From positions 84,429 to 148,428 of the forward strand of contig JAVYIG010004930.1 in NCBI GenBank assembly GCA_035222895.1: DNA of 64,000 nt. The letters are read 5' to 3'. A program made the position numbers and the translations under genes. This DNA comes from Strongylocentrotus droebachiensis (lineage: Eukaryota; Echinodermata; Echinoidea; Camarodonta; Strongylocentrotidae). How positions within the stretch are numbered: the first letter of the stretch is position 1; each line of letters starts with the position of its first letter. The notes under the pieces were generated by a model that saw nothing but the letters and a program-made list of their open reading frames with translations, was not told the DNA's origin and searched no databases. Of the stretch, positions 1 through 24,400 are shown in pieces.

Positions 1-299
1 TATACAGAGACTGAAGTGCGATGTACAGGTTAGTGAGGGGAGGTTATGCAAAAAGTTCCTCAATTCAGTATCGCTTTAGAGGAATATTCAAGAAGTATCA
101 GTGAAATAATTGTGATACTAATTTAACTTTTTTTATATTGATATTTATTGATATATATCGAAAGTGCCAAATAATAATATTGTTGAAAGATAGTCCAGTA
201 AGAGTAAAGAAAAAAGTAAAAAGGAAAATGCAACTGGAAGAATGTACAAAAGCAAATTGATGGTACAATTTATTCCTCCATTATATTTTGGACTTGAAG

Positions 300-11884
<11,585 letters not shown>

Positions 11885-11956
11885 AATATATCGTCTCTCT
11901 CTCTCTCAATCTACATTCTAACATTCTCTCTATTATATTTCTTTGCATTGAAAATA

Positions 11957-12129
11957 CAGTCAAACCTGTCTATAGGGACTGCCCAAGGGAAACACAAAGA
12001 GTGGTCTTTATAGACAGGTGGTCTTTGTAGACAGGTTCCTTTAGTACATGTTTCAATGAGAAACCATTTTCAAGGGAAACAGAAGATGTGGTCATTGTAG
12101 ACAGGTGGTCACTAAAGCAGATTTGACTA
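11957..12129. mobile_element. TA-flanked MITE (CAGTCAAACCTG ends)
   Basis: Starts CAGTCAAACCTGTC after TA and ends CAGATTTGACTA before TA. The interior repeats GTCTTTRTAGACAGGT motifs. A partial relative, in opposite orientation, is at about 16040-16147. Confidence 0.72.
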
Positions 12130-13910
12130 TACATGTAAAGATAAGGCATACAGGTTATCATATGTACATAGGTATCAAGGGAGGGTGGATAATTCCTACT
12201 TATGTATGTACTAATCTTTGTTTACGCCATTTTGTAAGTGGCAACTAGCAAACATGCCAAAATGCCAATCATGTCATGCAAAGTGCAAAAACCCCTGCAA
12301 ATAGCCAAAATATTGACTTACCGTATATAGACTTGTTTAATGAAAGAAATTGCTCCTACATAGAGTTACAGGGTCTTTATAATATGAAAAGAAAACGCAT
12401 GGGGAAATATTGGAAGGTTTAACATTCCACAATTTAATGTATCTTTCTGTGGTTAAACATAGAAATTATAGTTTGAAAATCGCTTTTCTTTTCTTTTAAG
12501 ATATTTTTATCTTCTGTTTGTCTTTTTGAACTGTATTCACCGTAACAGATGATTCATGTCATTTATGGAAGAATGTTTTGAAATACAAAAATATTTGTTC
12601 CAGTGATGAAGATTTACTACGAGGAGTTGCATACTGTGTAATGTCTATTCCATTTTTTTATCAGGAATAAAAACTGGCAATTGATAATACTAAAAAAGTA
12701 CATTAACCTTTTTTTTAAATGTGCCAGATTTGCCGTCAAAAAAGAGATGAAATGTGTCTGACGCTAAATCATTCTTGAATTTGTACATGGGTTTTCTAGA
12801 AACATTTTGTAGTTCATTTCTTTCTTTTTTGCCAAATATCAGGGGCAGATCCAGGCACAATACAAACAAATAAAAATAATAATTAAGGGGTCTAATTTTT
12901 GTGTTGTGTACTTGATGTATTTCAAGTGGGTTCCAGGAGATGGGACATGGACCAATTGTGCCATATTAAATCGCTTCCGCCCTTGGGCAGAATTATTTTT
13001 ATCTCCTGCTCATAGTGTGCTCAAAGCACGAATGCACAAGATATTTTATCTTTAGAATACTAGCCGTGCAATATTGAAAGGTGAAATTAGCTGAAGTCTA
13101 GTTTATTCCATTCTTTTCTCAAATTTATATCCAGCTTACTATCTTCTCTAAATGTTGCATTTCTTCATTTTGTCTCTTTTGGTTAAGGTCTACAACATTT
13201 CTTTAAGTACATTGTACATCTTCGGGTAAACCTAAGACTGTTTCATTAATTCACATCATGTATGTCTACAACAAAAACAGGCAGATAGTATCATGTCTGT
13301 AATAAAAGTCTTTTAAAGAAAATATCAACTTGTTATGCTTGGTCACTTGTATTTTTTTCCCTTAAATGTTTGTCTCCTCTGCAAGTTACTAGCCCTCCTA
13401 TCTTGAGCTCTGGGAAGTTTAATTACCAATGTTGTGCCTGTTTCTTCAAACTGCCATTATCTTTCTCACTCATTTCCTCAGTCACTTTTCTACCTCCTCT
13501 CTTTATTCAAACTGTTTTTTTCCTCTCTTCTCTCTTCCTATGATTTATTCTATGATTTCTTGTTCTTTTCCACTCTCTATTCATTTTCCATGCTGCTCAC
13601 GGTCAATATGCTGCAAATAAATTTCACCTGTATGATGAGGTTTATACTATAGATTGTTAAATGAGAATCATATGTACACACACACACACTGTTGATAATG
13701 CATGACAATTCAATACAGAACACACAAATATTTCATTACATCTTTTTATAGTGTTATATAAATTTTGATTAATGAATATACATTTTGTGTAACAATGCTT
13801 TTTTACATAGAAAAAGAGAAGGTATATCTTGACGTTAAAAAGTTAGTTTGATAACAATTTCTCATAATTGCAGAACAGGGTCCGGGTACAATGTATTAAT
13901 CCAGTGTATC

Positions 13911-14093
13911 TTAAAGCATATCTGCACTAGTTTGGCCAGGAGGGATTAGACCTCCCTGCATGGTCACTGACAGGTGGTTATCTCATCAAATCGGCTCACC
14001 ACGGGGGACCAACGGTCACCGATTAGGCATTACTTGCTATATAGAAGGCGCAAGTAGCTATAAGTAGTGCAGTGGGGCTTTACATGATCCCTT
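13911..14093 (-). mobile_element. TTTAAAGCC-ended MITE, family A, copy 2
   Basis: Reverse-orientation relative of 2837-3030: TTAAAGCATATCTGCACTAGTTTGGCC at one end (split for length, the block is about 27 bp) and GCAGTGGGGCTTTA at the other. Confidence 0.7.
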
Positions 14094-14872
14094 TTATAGG
14101 CTATATTCTGCATATTACCAAACATCACTGGGGTATAGTGGTTCATTCTCTCGACCCTCAATCCACATGCATTGATCCACATTTGCCACTCTCGACCCAG
14201 GAACCGCTGGGGTAATAATAATTGCAGGGATCTCAGGAAGAACAGCAGCAATGCTGATTTGGCTTCACTGGGTTAACAAAATTATTTATTTATATTTGTT
14301 TGCCATCTATTCTATGTATTCTATCGTTATTTCTTCCAGATAATTCTTCCAAATCTACCCTGATGAACTACAAATGTACCCAAATTCTATCAACACATCC
14401 ATGAAAATTGTTTTTGGTTAATAACGAAAGCTTTCTCAAAATCCAAAATAATTACATCTATGTTTTAAAAAAAAATCATAAATGCTACAAAACCACATTC
14501 AATGAATTTGAAAATGGGTTGACATTTGAAGAGTAATGTATATGATCAAATATGATTTAAATTATTTGTCGGTTACAGAAATCATTTTACACCTGTGTTA
14601 AAAAAGAAAATATTAAAAGAGTCCTCACTATCCGTCTACCCAAATAAAACAAATTAAAAGAAGAGAGGTATAATAAATGTTACTGGTGGAGCAGCAAAAC
14701 TTGCCAGTAGTCCATTTTTCAATTATTTCTCGATCAAATACATGTACTATAAAACTTGAATAAGTATTTTAGGGTCTATTACATGTACATACAGACTACA
14801 TGGTTATATGTGAAGTCAGTGTTGTCAAGTAATACAAGTATTAATACAAATTTGAGGAGTTCTTCTTTCATT

Positions 14873-15257
14873 TTAAAGTTGAGTTCTGGTCATGCAATTG
14901 CATTGTGAAAGAAACGTTGTGGAATCGATCAGAAAAAGGTTGATCATCTAGCATCTAGCATTGGTGTGTACTGCAAGTTTCTGGAATCATCAAAATGATA
15001 AGAAATTTGGCCCAGTCTTGGTAAAGTTACAAGCACTGTTCACAGAAAGATGTATATGGGACTACATGAACATGTGGCATAAAAATCTGTCCCGATTTAT
15101 ATGATGTTACATGCCATATTTAGAATAATAAGGCATTTGAAGAGCCATGCTTTTCAGGGAACATTTTTTATCTGATGTTCTTCCACACTTGCATAAAACA
15201 ATGATAAAGCTCACAAATTATGTTTCCCCTCTTCCCAGAACTCAACTTTCTCTTTAA
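14873..15257 (+). mobile_element. TTAA-flanked MITE, family B, copy 1
   Basis: About 385 bp. Left end TTAAAGTTGAGTTCTGG, right end CCCAGAACTCAACTTTCTC then TTTAA, so imperfect terminal inverted repeats next to TTAA. A second copy in opposite orientation is at 30794-31187 and aligns over nearly its full length. Confidence 0.82.
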
Positions 15258-15437
15258 GCTACAAATAAATTAGCTATTAATCCTGGAAAACATTTATTTG
15301 ATACACACTGTAGTGCATTGCAAATACATGCATCTCCATCACACAATGGCCAGAAAACTTTGAGACTTGGCCGAAATTTTCGTCATTCATGTAAAGATAT
15401 CCAGCACAGAAACACCTTGTAGCAATCATTTAAGATG

Positions 15438-18400
15438 TCAGCTTGTATAGTTTATTTGAGATAGAAACTTGTCCACATCCAGATTGACTGGAAATCCAAG
15501 GTCCTTGGTTGTCTTAGACTTGCTTCGCTTTGTCTTCTTGACGCCCTGTAGCAATGAATGACAGAGAGAATAAAGACGAAAATGATTATAATAATAATAA
15601 TAGTGAACATTTATAATGCGCCATGTCTGTCAAAAATGACACTCCTGGCGCAGTTGTGTGGAAGTTGTATAATTGTGGGCAAGAATTCAAGAAAGAAAGT
15701 AAAATACACATAAGTTTAGTTTAACATACTTCAGGACATAATTTGCAATAATACAATACAAAGCATATTACAGTAAATCAAGTTATATAAGGGTAGTACA
15801 ATGTAAGACATAATTAAACAAACTAATATGAGGGAAAATATATGTAAGGAAAAGGGGGAGGGGAGGGGAGGGGAGGGGAGGGGAGGGGAGGGGAGGGGAG
15901 GGGAGGGGAGGGGAGGGGAGGGGAGGGGAGGGGAGGGGAGGGGAGGGGAGGGGAGGGGAATAGAGACAGTGAGAGAGCGATGAAGAGAGAGAGAGAGAGA
16001 GAAAGAGAGGGGGGGGGGGACAGACACTGACTTTTATATACTTTTCTGACCACCTGTCTACAAAGGCCACATTTTTTGTTTCCCTTAAAAATGGTTTCTT
16101 ATTGAAACATGTACTATTAAAAGGAACCTGTCTACAAAGACTGTACATGAAATTAATTTGCTATAGATAAATCAAACAGTTTTGCCATTCTAACTCAATC
16201 AAATCAATTCTAGTTGTGATGAATGTGCCAGTTACAAGTATGAACACTGTGCTCATTCTGTATAATTTTATCAAACTAATTCAACGTTTACATTCTTGTT
16301 TGTCAATGACTTTTACTTTGTTTGTCTCGTTGAAGAGACTACATGAGATTGAGATCCCACTCCTCGCCCACACATAGTCGTCTTCGCGAGCTAACGCTTA
16401 TGAAAAGTAACATGAAAATTGAAGTATAATTTGCGCTATGAAAAGTTACGTTTAATATTAAGCCTTAGCTTGCGAAGACGACCATTTGCACATGCACGAA
16501 GAGCGGTATCTCAAGTAATCTCCTCCTCGATACTCATAAAATAAAGATCAAACTTCAAACTTAAGTTCTCGTTCAATCTTTCTATTCTTCTTGAATGACA
16601 GGAATACTGCACTTTTCCCACATTCCTAAATGTATTTCTTACTTTTGCCTTGTCAGCATCTTTCCTATCTCTCTTGACTCCCTTCTTTTCTGCTTTGGTT
16701 CCTTTGCCCTGAGGGACATCCTTGAAGGCCACGGTCTTGCCCCCCTCCTCCAGGTTCTTCGGCTGAACCTCCCTCTCGTGGGGCTGAGAGGCCATTGCAA
16801 CAGTCTTCTCACCTCCGCTACTACGAGGGGATTGTCCAGTTCTTGAGTGTCCTGGAAGGTCACTCAACTTGACACCATTGACCTGACCAACAGCAGGGAT
16901 GGCCCCTCGCTCTATGTTTGTCCTTTCCTTCTGGAATCCAGAGACACTGGTTACTGGTGGGTGGTGGCTAGTACCCCCTGTCCTTGCGCGCTTCACGATC
17001 ACCACCTTCTTGCCATCAATGACAACCGATTGTTTCGACGCTACTGCGTTCTCTTTTGTGGGAGTCGTCGGCAGTTTGGTCAGTAACCGAGCCACCGCTT
17101 TTTCCTCTGGAGAATACAGTCTCTCTGGTGTTAGAGCAATCGGTCTCTTGGATGGTGTTATTTCATTGTGGTTTTTCATTCGGGGAGACTGTGACCTATT
17201 CCTTGTAGCTTTCCTTCTTGAAGGTGTAACCTGAGATGTTGACGCCGCACCAGTCTCGTGTGACTTGTCCTGGTGTCCTTTGACAGGGCTCAGGTCCTTG
17301 AGAAATGACAGCTCCCTGACATGACCTTTTGGAAAAAGGTCTGCAAGAGAGCCTAATGTCATGCCCGAGGATTTGACCTTGGATGACCTTCCTTCATTAG
17401 AACTCCCATTTTTCTTGGCAGAGTTCACCCTCGACAGTGCCGTCGACGTACACGCAGCGTCTCTGAACGGACTATTTCTGACAACCATATTGGGGAACGA
17501 ATCACGTCCCCTAGATGATAGCCCTTGAAGTTCTTCGCTTAGGAATATCCTATCTTGATTGGTGGATGACATGCCTATGACCTCTGAACTATGACCTGTT
17601 GACGACCCCATGACCTGTATGTCCCTGTTTCTTCCTTGGCTGATGATGGTCACTGTGCTTCCTTGTGGCGAACTAATCAAGGAGGCTTGTTGGGGTTGAT
17701 GTTGGCTCGTGTGACTAGGAGGGAGCAATGAGGCTTGCTGTTCTGACGAGTCAACTTCAGATTCTCTGGATGAGTTCAAGTGCTCTAAAGAATGAAGCAA
17801 ACACATATGAAGGACTTAAATCTCTAGATTTGTAAAAAGGAAGATTACACACATGCATGGCATTTGCATTAAACTGCAAAGAAACTTTATATTGGTCTGT
17901 GGATTAAGAGTGTGTGCTAAATTGTCCCCATCCCTGCAAAAAAAATTCTGAATTGGTGCATGATATCATATGTATCAATATCAAGCATGGGGGACACCAG
18001 AAGAAAAATACTAAGGGCAAATTAACTCTGGGGGGTGTTTCACAAAGACTAAGATCGACTTTAAGTTGGACTTAACTATGGCAGGTCGTTCATGCCACTA
18101 GTACCTCTAACAATTCCTGACATTGGTTTCTGAAGGGACATACAATCATGGTCACAAATCTACAGAATTTATTGAAGGAAAATATATTATCTAAGGATCA
18201 TAATTGAGAGACCAATGATGAGAGCAACCAGTGGCATGAACGGCCTGCCATAACCAACCCCAAAATTATTATGGCCTATAAATCGATAAGACATCATGGT
18301 CCAGACATTTGGAATGCTTTACCTGACAATATCAAACACTCTGCAACTCTTTATTCATTCAAAGCATCGATGAAAAATATTTAATATCTACATATTCAAA

Positions 18401-21400
18401 AACATCATAATGGTCTCAGAGGTTTTGATTGTTAATTTAAATTAATTTTAGATGACCAGTTCATTAACAATACGAATCGAAAACTTACTTCACCTGCACA
18501 CACCCACTTGCACATTTTTTTCTTTCTTTCTTTAATTTCTTTCCACTTTTTATTTAGATACTTTCTGAACAAAATCTTTATACGTGACTCTCTATTCACC
18601 TACATACTCATATATGAGCGCCATGTACCCCCCCCCCTTCCCGGCTGCTATCGACTTAAGCATCTTTGCTTATGAAAGTTGGCCTCTGCATTTATCTTGA
18701 TTATTTTTACTTACCCCCATACTTTCAAGCTTTCAAATTATGCATTTTTATTTGTGTGTATTAGTTGTCACTCTTTATGTAAATCAATTATATTATATAC
18801 TATTATTGTTATTTGAATGTTTTATATTTGATTTATCAATAAATGCAGAAACATCTGCTAAAAAAAAAAAAGTTAAGTCCAACTTAAAGTCAATCTTAGT
18901 CTTTCTGAAACACCCCCCTGGTCCTCCAACACCAGATCTTGTGATCCTGCGGGGCCATGTTTAAATTAACCTCCACCAAGGTTTGACAAAGTCCTGCTTC
19001 AGAATCCTCCCTGTCACAAATGCCTACCCTCGACTTCCGATGCACTGAGCTGAAGCTTCTGCCTCTCGCTGTTCAGGAACTTGTCCCTGTCGGTGTTGAA
19101 AAGCGCAAAGAGGGAGTTGAAGGTCGGGTCGCCGCTCGTCATGTCGACGAACTCTTCCATCATGGAGTCAGAGACCATCCCGTTGAGGAGTTCGTCCAGA
19201 ACCTGGATATTGCTCCCAGATTGTTGACTTTCGTCTGTTTCGGTGCTGAGGTTGGCCTGGTCAGGAGGAGCTTCTGGATGATCTGCAGGTTCTTCTGGAC
19301 CAGGAATTTCTCTGTACCAAGAAGAAAGAATAAACAGGTTGACTGAATGATAAATATCTTACACTCTTATCCCTGCCTCTTTTCTCTAATGATAAAACAA
19401 ATCATACTTGAACTTAAAAAAGAAATTCCTTTAAGTCGCATTACATTTATGAGAAATTACGGGCGTGCACATGCTGCTCCAATCACACTGACGTTCGCTT
19501 CCCATCGGGTACCCATTTAACACCTGGGTGGAAAGAAGCATTGTAGATAAAATACCTTGCTCACAGACATAAGAGTCAACCATAAATGCCATAAACTCAC
19601 TGAGTTGGTCGAACCTTGTTGATGTTCTCCGCCAATTTCTCCATCAGTTCCTGGTTGTTGCAGAGTGACCCCCAGGGGGACGGTAGGTCCTGTATCTCGT
19701 CTATAGGGGTAACCCCTTCACTGGTGGACGGGGCGCTACTGATGACCCTCTCTCGGGGCACTCCAGGGTGGGGCTTGCGTCTGGGTAGAGCACTGAAAAA
19801 TTATAGATAGGATTACAGGAATTTATGCAGCACAACATTACATGAAGTTTGCAAGAACAGACCAAACCCAGTCATTAGTAGCATCCTGCATTAATACACA
19901 ATAAAATTACAGTTGGACAGTCTGCAATAATACTCTTTTGATTGTTTGATATAAAGTATACAGAAAAGTAGAAACACCCAAGGAGAAGTTGAGTTGTTAC
20001 ATGATTCATAATCATAAAATATCTTTTCTCATCGGACAATAGAGTCTAACCTACCAATATAACCAAACAATTTAGTCGCACATTTTGTCTTCATATTATC
20101 TTCTAAGGAATTCTATTAATTAAATTGAAGAAGAAAAAAACAAACATCTTTGACAACATCATACTGACCTTTTTCTCTTTGGTGATTTTCCAATCTTCTC
20201 CTCTCCCTCTGGTCTGTCATGCTGAGAGCTTTTAGTGGGGGTCACAAACTGTGACTGAGTACCTGCAATTGGATATGACATGTTTAATTCTTGTTATCGC
20301 CTGTAAATCCAAATGCCCGGATGTTCGACTCTTGAATGTAATTTTGAGCCACTTACATACTTCTGGTGCACAGTGCATGCATGCAGCGCAGGTGCGTCTC
20401 ATGTATTATGCATGCGCAATATGCGTTTCCAAAAGCTTTTTCTTGATTCCTCGGCTGACGGCTACTACAGACTTCCTTGAATTTTTTAGTCACCAAGCTA
20501 TCCAAGAGTGCATTTGAAAATCTGGGCATTTGGGGGGTATTGGAGATGGAGATGGAGAATTTAAAGCCCATGCATAGTTCTTGCCTAAAACAGCTGAGTG
20601 AGCGTGGATTAGTTTGAACCTCAGCACAGACAGAGATAGCCTCCATTCTTGGCACATTTCATTTATTTAGACTCAAATTCTTCAGGAATGAGTGATTGAG
20701 TGGATCACTAAATGTTAAGATAATCAACAATACATCAGTCGCTCTGCCAAACCAACTCCACACTGGCTTTAAACTGACCTGGGCATCGTTTCACGAAACC
20801 GTCATAAGTGCAAGTTTCCCGACATCCCATTGAGACACGCGGTAAATTTGATGCACGCATTGAAAATGGAATGTAGGCGAATTTGTTCTCATGACGGTTT
20901 CGTGAAACACTGCCCTGATTCTTTGCCACAGGTACTGTTACGTTATTGTACAGTCTGTTTTCAACCTGGTGTCAGTCTTGTAAAGATTGAATGAGGTATC
21001 ACTCCATTTTCCTTTTTGCAGACATAACTAATTGGTATCTCAAAGGTCAATGAGATGAATAACATTTTTGATAAGCGGTATGTAAGTATTTAAGAGTCCC
21101 TGCTCGGCAAGCAGTACATGGTAGGCTCAAATCCTGCTGGTTCCACAATCTATCTGACTTGTTTTCAATTACAAGATCGAGTACGCAATTTTAATTTACT
21201 GGGTGCAAGCCAAAAACTTCTTTACAACAAAAAAAAACGTATTGAAGAGTCGCGGCCAGCAGGGTTGATAGTGAGCACTAAAAAAAATAATTATTTTCCT
21301 CATCCACCCCCCCCCCCCTCCCCCTGATTGAAAAAAAAAAAAGCATTTGGGGGAAAAAATGGCATCTAACAACATTCCTCCCTTTTGAGTAAGAAAATTA

Positions 21401-24400
21401 GGGAAAATAGGGGTAAAATCGTGAGAATTAAAAAAAAAATAATAATCAGGAATAATTTTTTTTTTTTTAATCTGGAAAAAATCAGGGGAAATGAAATAAA
21501 ATCAGGAAACCAATTTAAATCCGCTAATCATCAGGCTTGGGCTAGTTAGAATTGCATCACTCAGTTTAATGACAGAAGTTAGTAGACTCTTACTTGTTAC
21601 ACTCTGTGAAGTAGATGTCGACAGGGCCTCCTGCACCATGGGTGACCTCAACGGTGACCTCACCCTGGGTGTGGAACACCTGGTATCACATGACCTCTCT
21701 CGGCTCTCCTGATTGGCCGGGAATGATGGGGAAGACACCATCAAAGGGCGGGTGTCGGGCTCGATGTTATGAGGTTGCGGCCGACGGAAAGGAGAGTTTT
21801 GAGGGTGGCGTTGTACATGTTTTGGCTGGTGGTGAGTTTGCTGTGGTTGACGCTGAGGTTGTTGTTGTTGCTGATGGTGTTGGTGTAGCTGTTGTACAAG
21901 ACCACTGGAATTGACCAGACGAAGGGCATTTTCCCGTTCCATCTGCATGCGTTCGTGGTGGAGTCGATTGAGACTGTAGCGACTTCTCACTGAAAACGAC
22001 AATTGATGTGTGGTGATTAAAAGGCTGATAAGAACACATAGAATTAAATTGGCAGAAACATAACCAAGAATTTGACTCCCATGAATCTAAATTTGTAAGC
22101 CTTCACAACAAAACTTGGCCTCTGTCGCTAATGATAAAGTGGACATGGCAATATCATATTCTTATTATAGACTGTTGAACAATATGCGAGCAACATAGGA
22201 TTATAGAATTTCAACAACAACAAAATATCAAAACTTTTGATAAATGGTTCATCCTTCAACAATGTTGACGGTTCAAATCCCAGCTGGGTTTAAATTGTCT
22301 ACAAGGTTGACGGTTCAAATCCCAGCTAGGTTTCATCATTACACAGGGTATTTTAATATGCACTTTTGCCTTTTTAAATATAATGTAGTAACCTGGTAGG
22401 AAGAAATACTTTGCATGCTTTAAAGGGGAAGTCCACCCTGATATTAAGTTGGTTTTAATAGAAGCATAAAAATGAGAGGAACAGGTCAAAGTTTGAGCCA
22501 AATCCGATTAAAATAAGAAAGTTATTAATTTTTAATTTGAGATCAATCAGACACAAATTGGCAACTCTAATACGTATCTTGCAAGTTCCTCTCTAATTTG
22601 CTCTGTACAGAAGATTTCATAAATTTTCATTTCTTAGTTAAAGGTAATACAAAGTTTTGGTTTGGGGTCGTGAATTTGATTCAAATGAACATATTGGAAG
22701 CATAGGCGATCCTACAATATTCAGTGATCATTGTCGCGGTTGAAATCGAGGCTTAAGCGATGAAATTTTAAATAATAAACTCTTTATGTTGTATAGCTCC
22801 ATCTCAAGGTCAAGATATTAATTAAGCCATAAAACAATGTTTCTTGATTAAATTGACCAATCGGCTATTTCCGTTTGGAAATGACATATCTCAACTACAA
22901 ATTCTGAGATTTTCATGGTCGCAGCTACCATTGTATGGCCGTAAGCGCTATTTGAAATTTATCAACATTTACCGGGAGCACCGGTAAATTTTTATATTCA
23001 ATTTTTCTCGAAAGTAAAAATGTTTCAGGTGCTAAATTTTTTAGTGCTCATAATACATCCACAGGAGCATCCAAATATATCAAAATTGTAAAGAATTACT
23101 ATCCTGCCTATTTTCAAGATTTCCCAAAACGTTGTATTACCTTTAAGGATGATGGAAAACATTTCTTCCATGCAGGGGTTGTATAGAAACATATTTGCAA
23201 TAATTATATTCAAGGTGAATGTATGATTTTTTTTTTTTTAAGGGAAAATAGAAATCTCTGATTTTTTTAATACAGAGCAAATGTATTTGAAAACTTGGCT
23301 AAAGTTAGGATAGTGTGCATTAAATAACAACTAAAATCATACTGAAAAGGAATTTTAATGATATTTTTTTCTTATTACAGAACAAGAAAAATACTATGGT
23401 CCAATGGAAAATTGACTTTGGCATTTGGGAGGGGGGAGGGGGGAGGGGGGGGGGGAGATGTAGAAAAATTACCTGATTGACTTGCGAGTTCATTTGACAG
23501 CGTCGTAATGGCCCCACTGCCTTTGTAATGATGTCTGTTATTAAAGGAGAAAAATAAAATGGGATAAACTCATCGGCACATCACTTAAATTTGAAATCTT
23601 TGCATTCATCACAAATGAGTATTACTTTGAAGTGATATATATACGTTAGACACATTAAAAAACCAAAATGAAAAGGATGTATGTAGACAATAACAAAGAG
23701 ATATCAGTAACCCTTGAGGTAACAGCTACTACATTGATGTAAATGAAAGGTATTTTCATTTTATATGGGGAAATAATCATGAACCATGCCCCCGACATCA
23801 GTTGTTCCATGGCCATTATCCTACACTGACCAAGTTCCTTAGTTCATCCCTGGACAAAAATAAAACCTAACCCGAAACCCAATCTAAAGACGAAAGCTGG
23901 GGTAATAATATCCAAGGAATACCTTTGGAAGCGCACAGAAACATTATATTATAATTTGATATTTACAAATGTATATGCTACACAAGAACAGCATATTATC
24001 AGTATTATTATTATCATTATCAAAATTATAAATATTATCATTATTACTATTATTATTGTTATCATTACATTTTTTTGCTTCAATTATTATTATTAGTAGT
24101 ATTAGTATTATAATCATTATCATTATCATTATCATCATCATCATCATTATCTTTATTATTATCATCATCATTATCATTTTTATCATCATCTTCGAAGACC
24201 TACAGCCTACAGCAAATGTCGCTGGAACAAATGTTAGGTCATCCAGGAAACAGTATCTACACAATACAAATGTAACCATGGTTACTGGTTTAGATACGTA
24301 CTTGATCTGCCCCAGGAGAGCATCAAATCTCTTCCACAGCTTGTAAAGAGCATCATTGGCATTCTTTACTTTACTTGTATCTGAAAAACAAAAGAAGGGT

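Larger units (their letters stand above)
11885..15437. other. Intergenic region between convergent YARS1 and NPAT
   Basis: No gene is supported here. It contains YARS1 3' flanking sequence (possible poly(A) signals at the stop and at about 12666), MITEs at 11957-12129, 13911-14093 and 14873-15257, a short CA repeat near 13677-13690, and NPAT 3' untranslated sequence below 15438. On the minus strand an AATAAA is present near 15293-15298, a candidate NPAT poly(A) signal. Confidence 0.7.

Noticed and set aside
15731-16148. Ser-Pro-Pro-Leu-Pro repeat proteins on the minus strand
   Set aside because: Artefact of the GGGGA pentanucleotide satellite, open in three overlapping frames at once.
21060-21170. 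Possible tRNA gene (AGGCTCAAATCCTGC-like T-arm)
   Set aside because: Only a B-box-like stretch is present; no acceptor stem, D-arm or anticodon arm could be formed.
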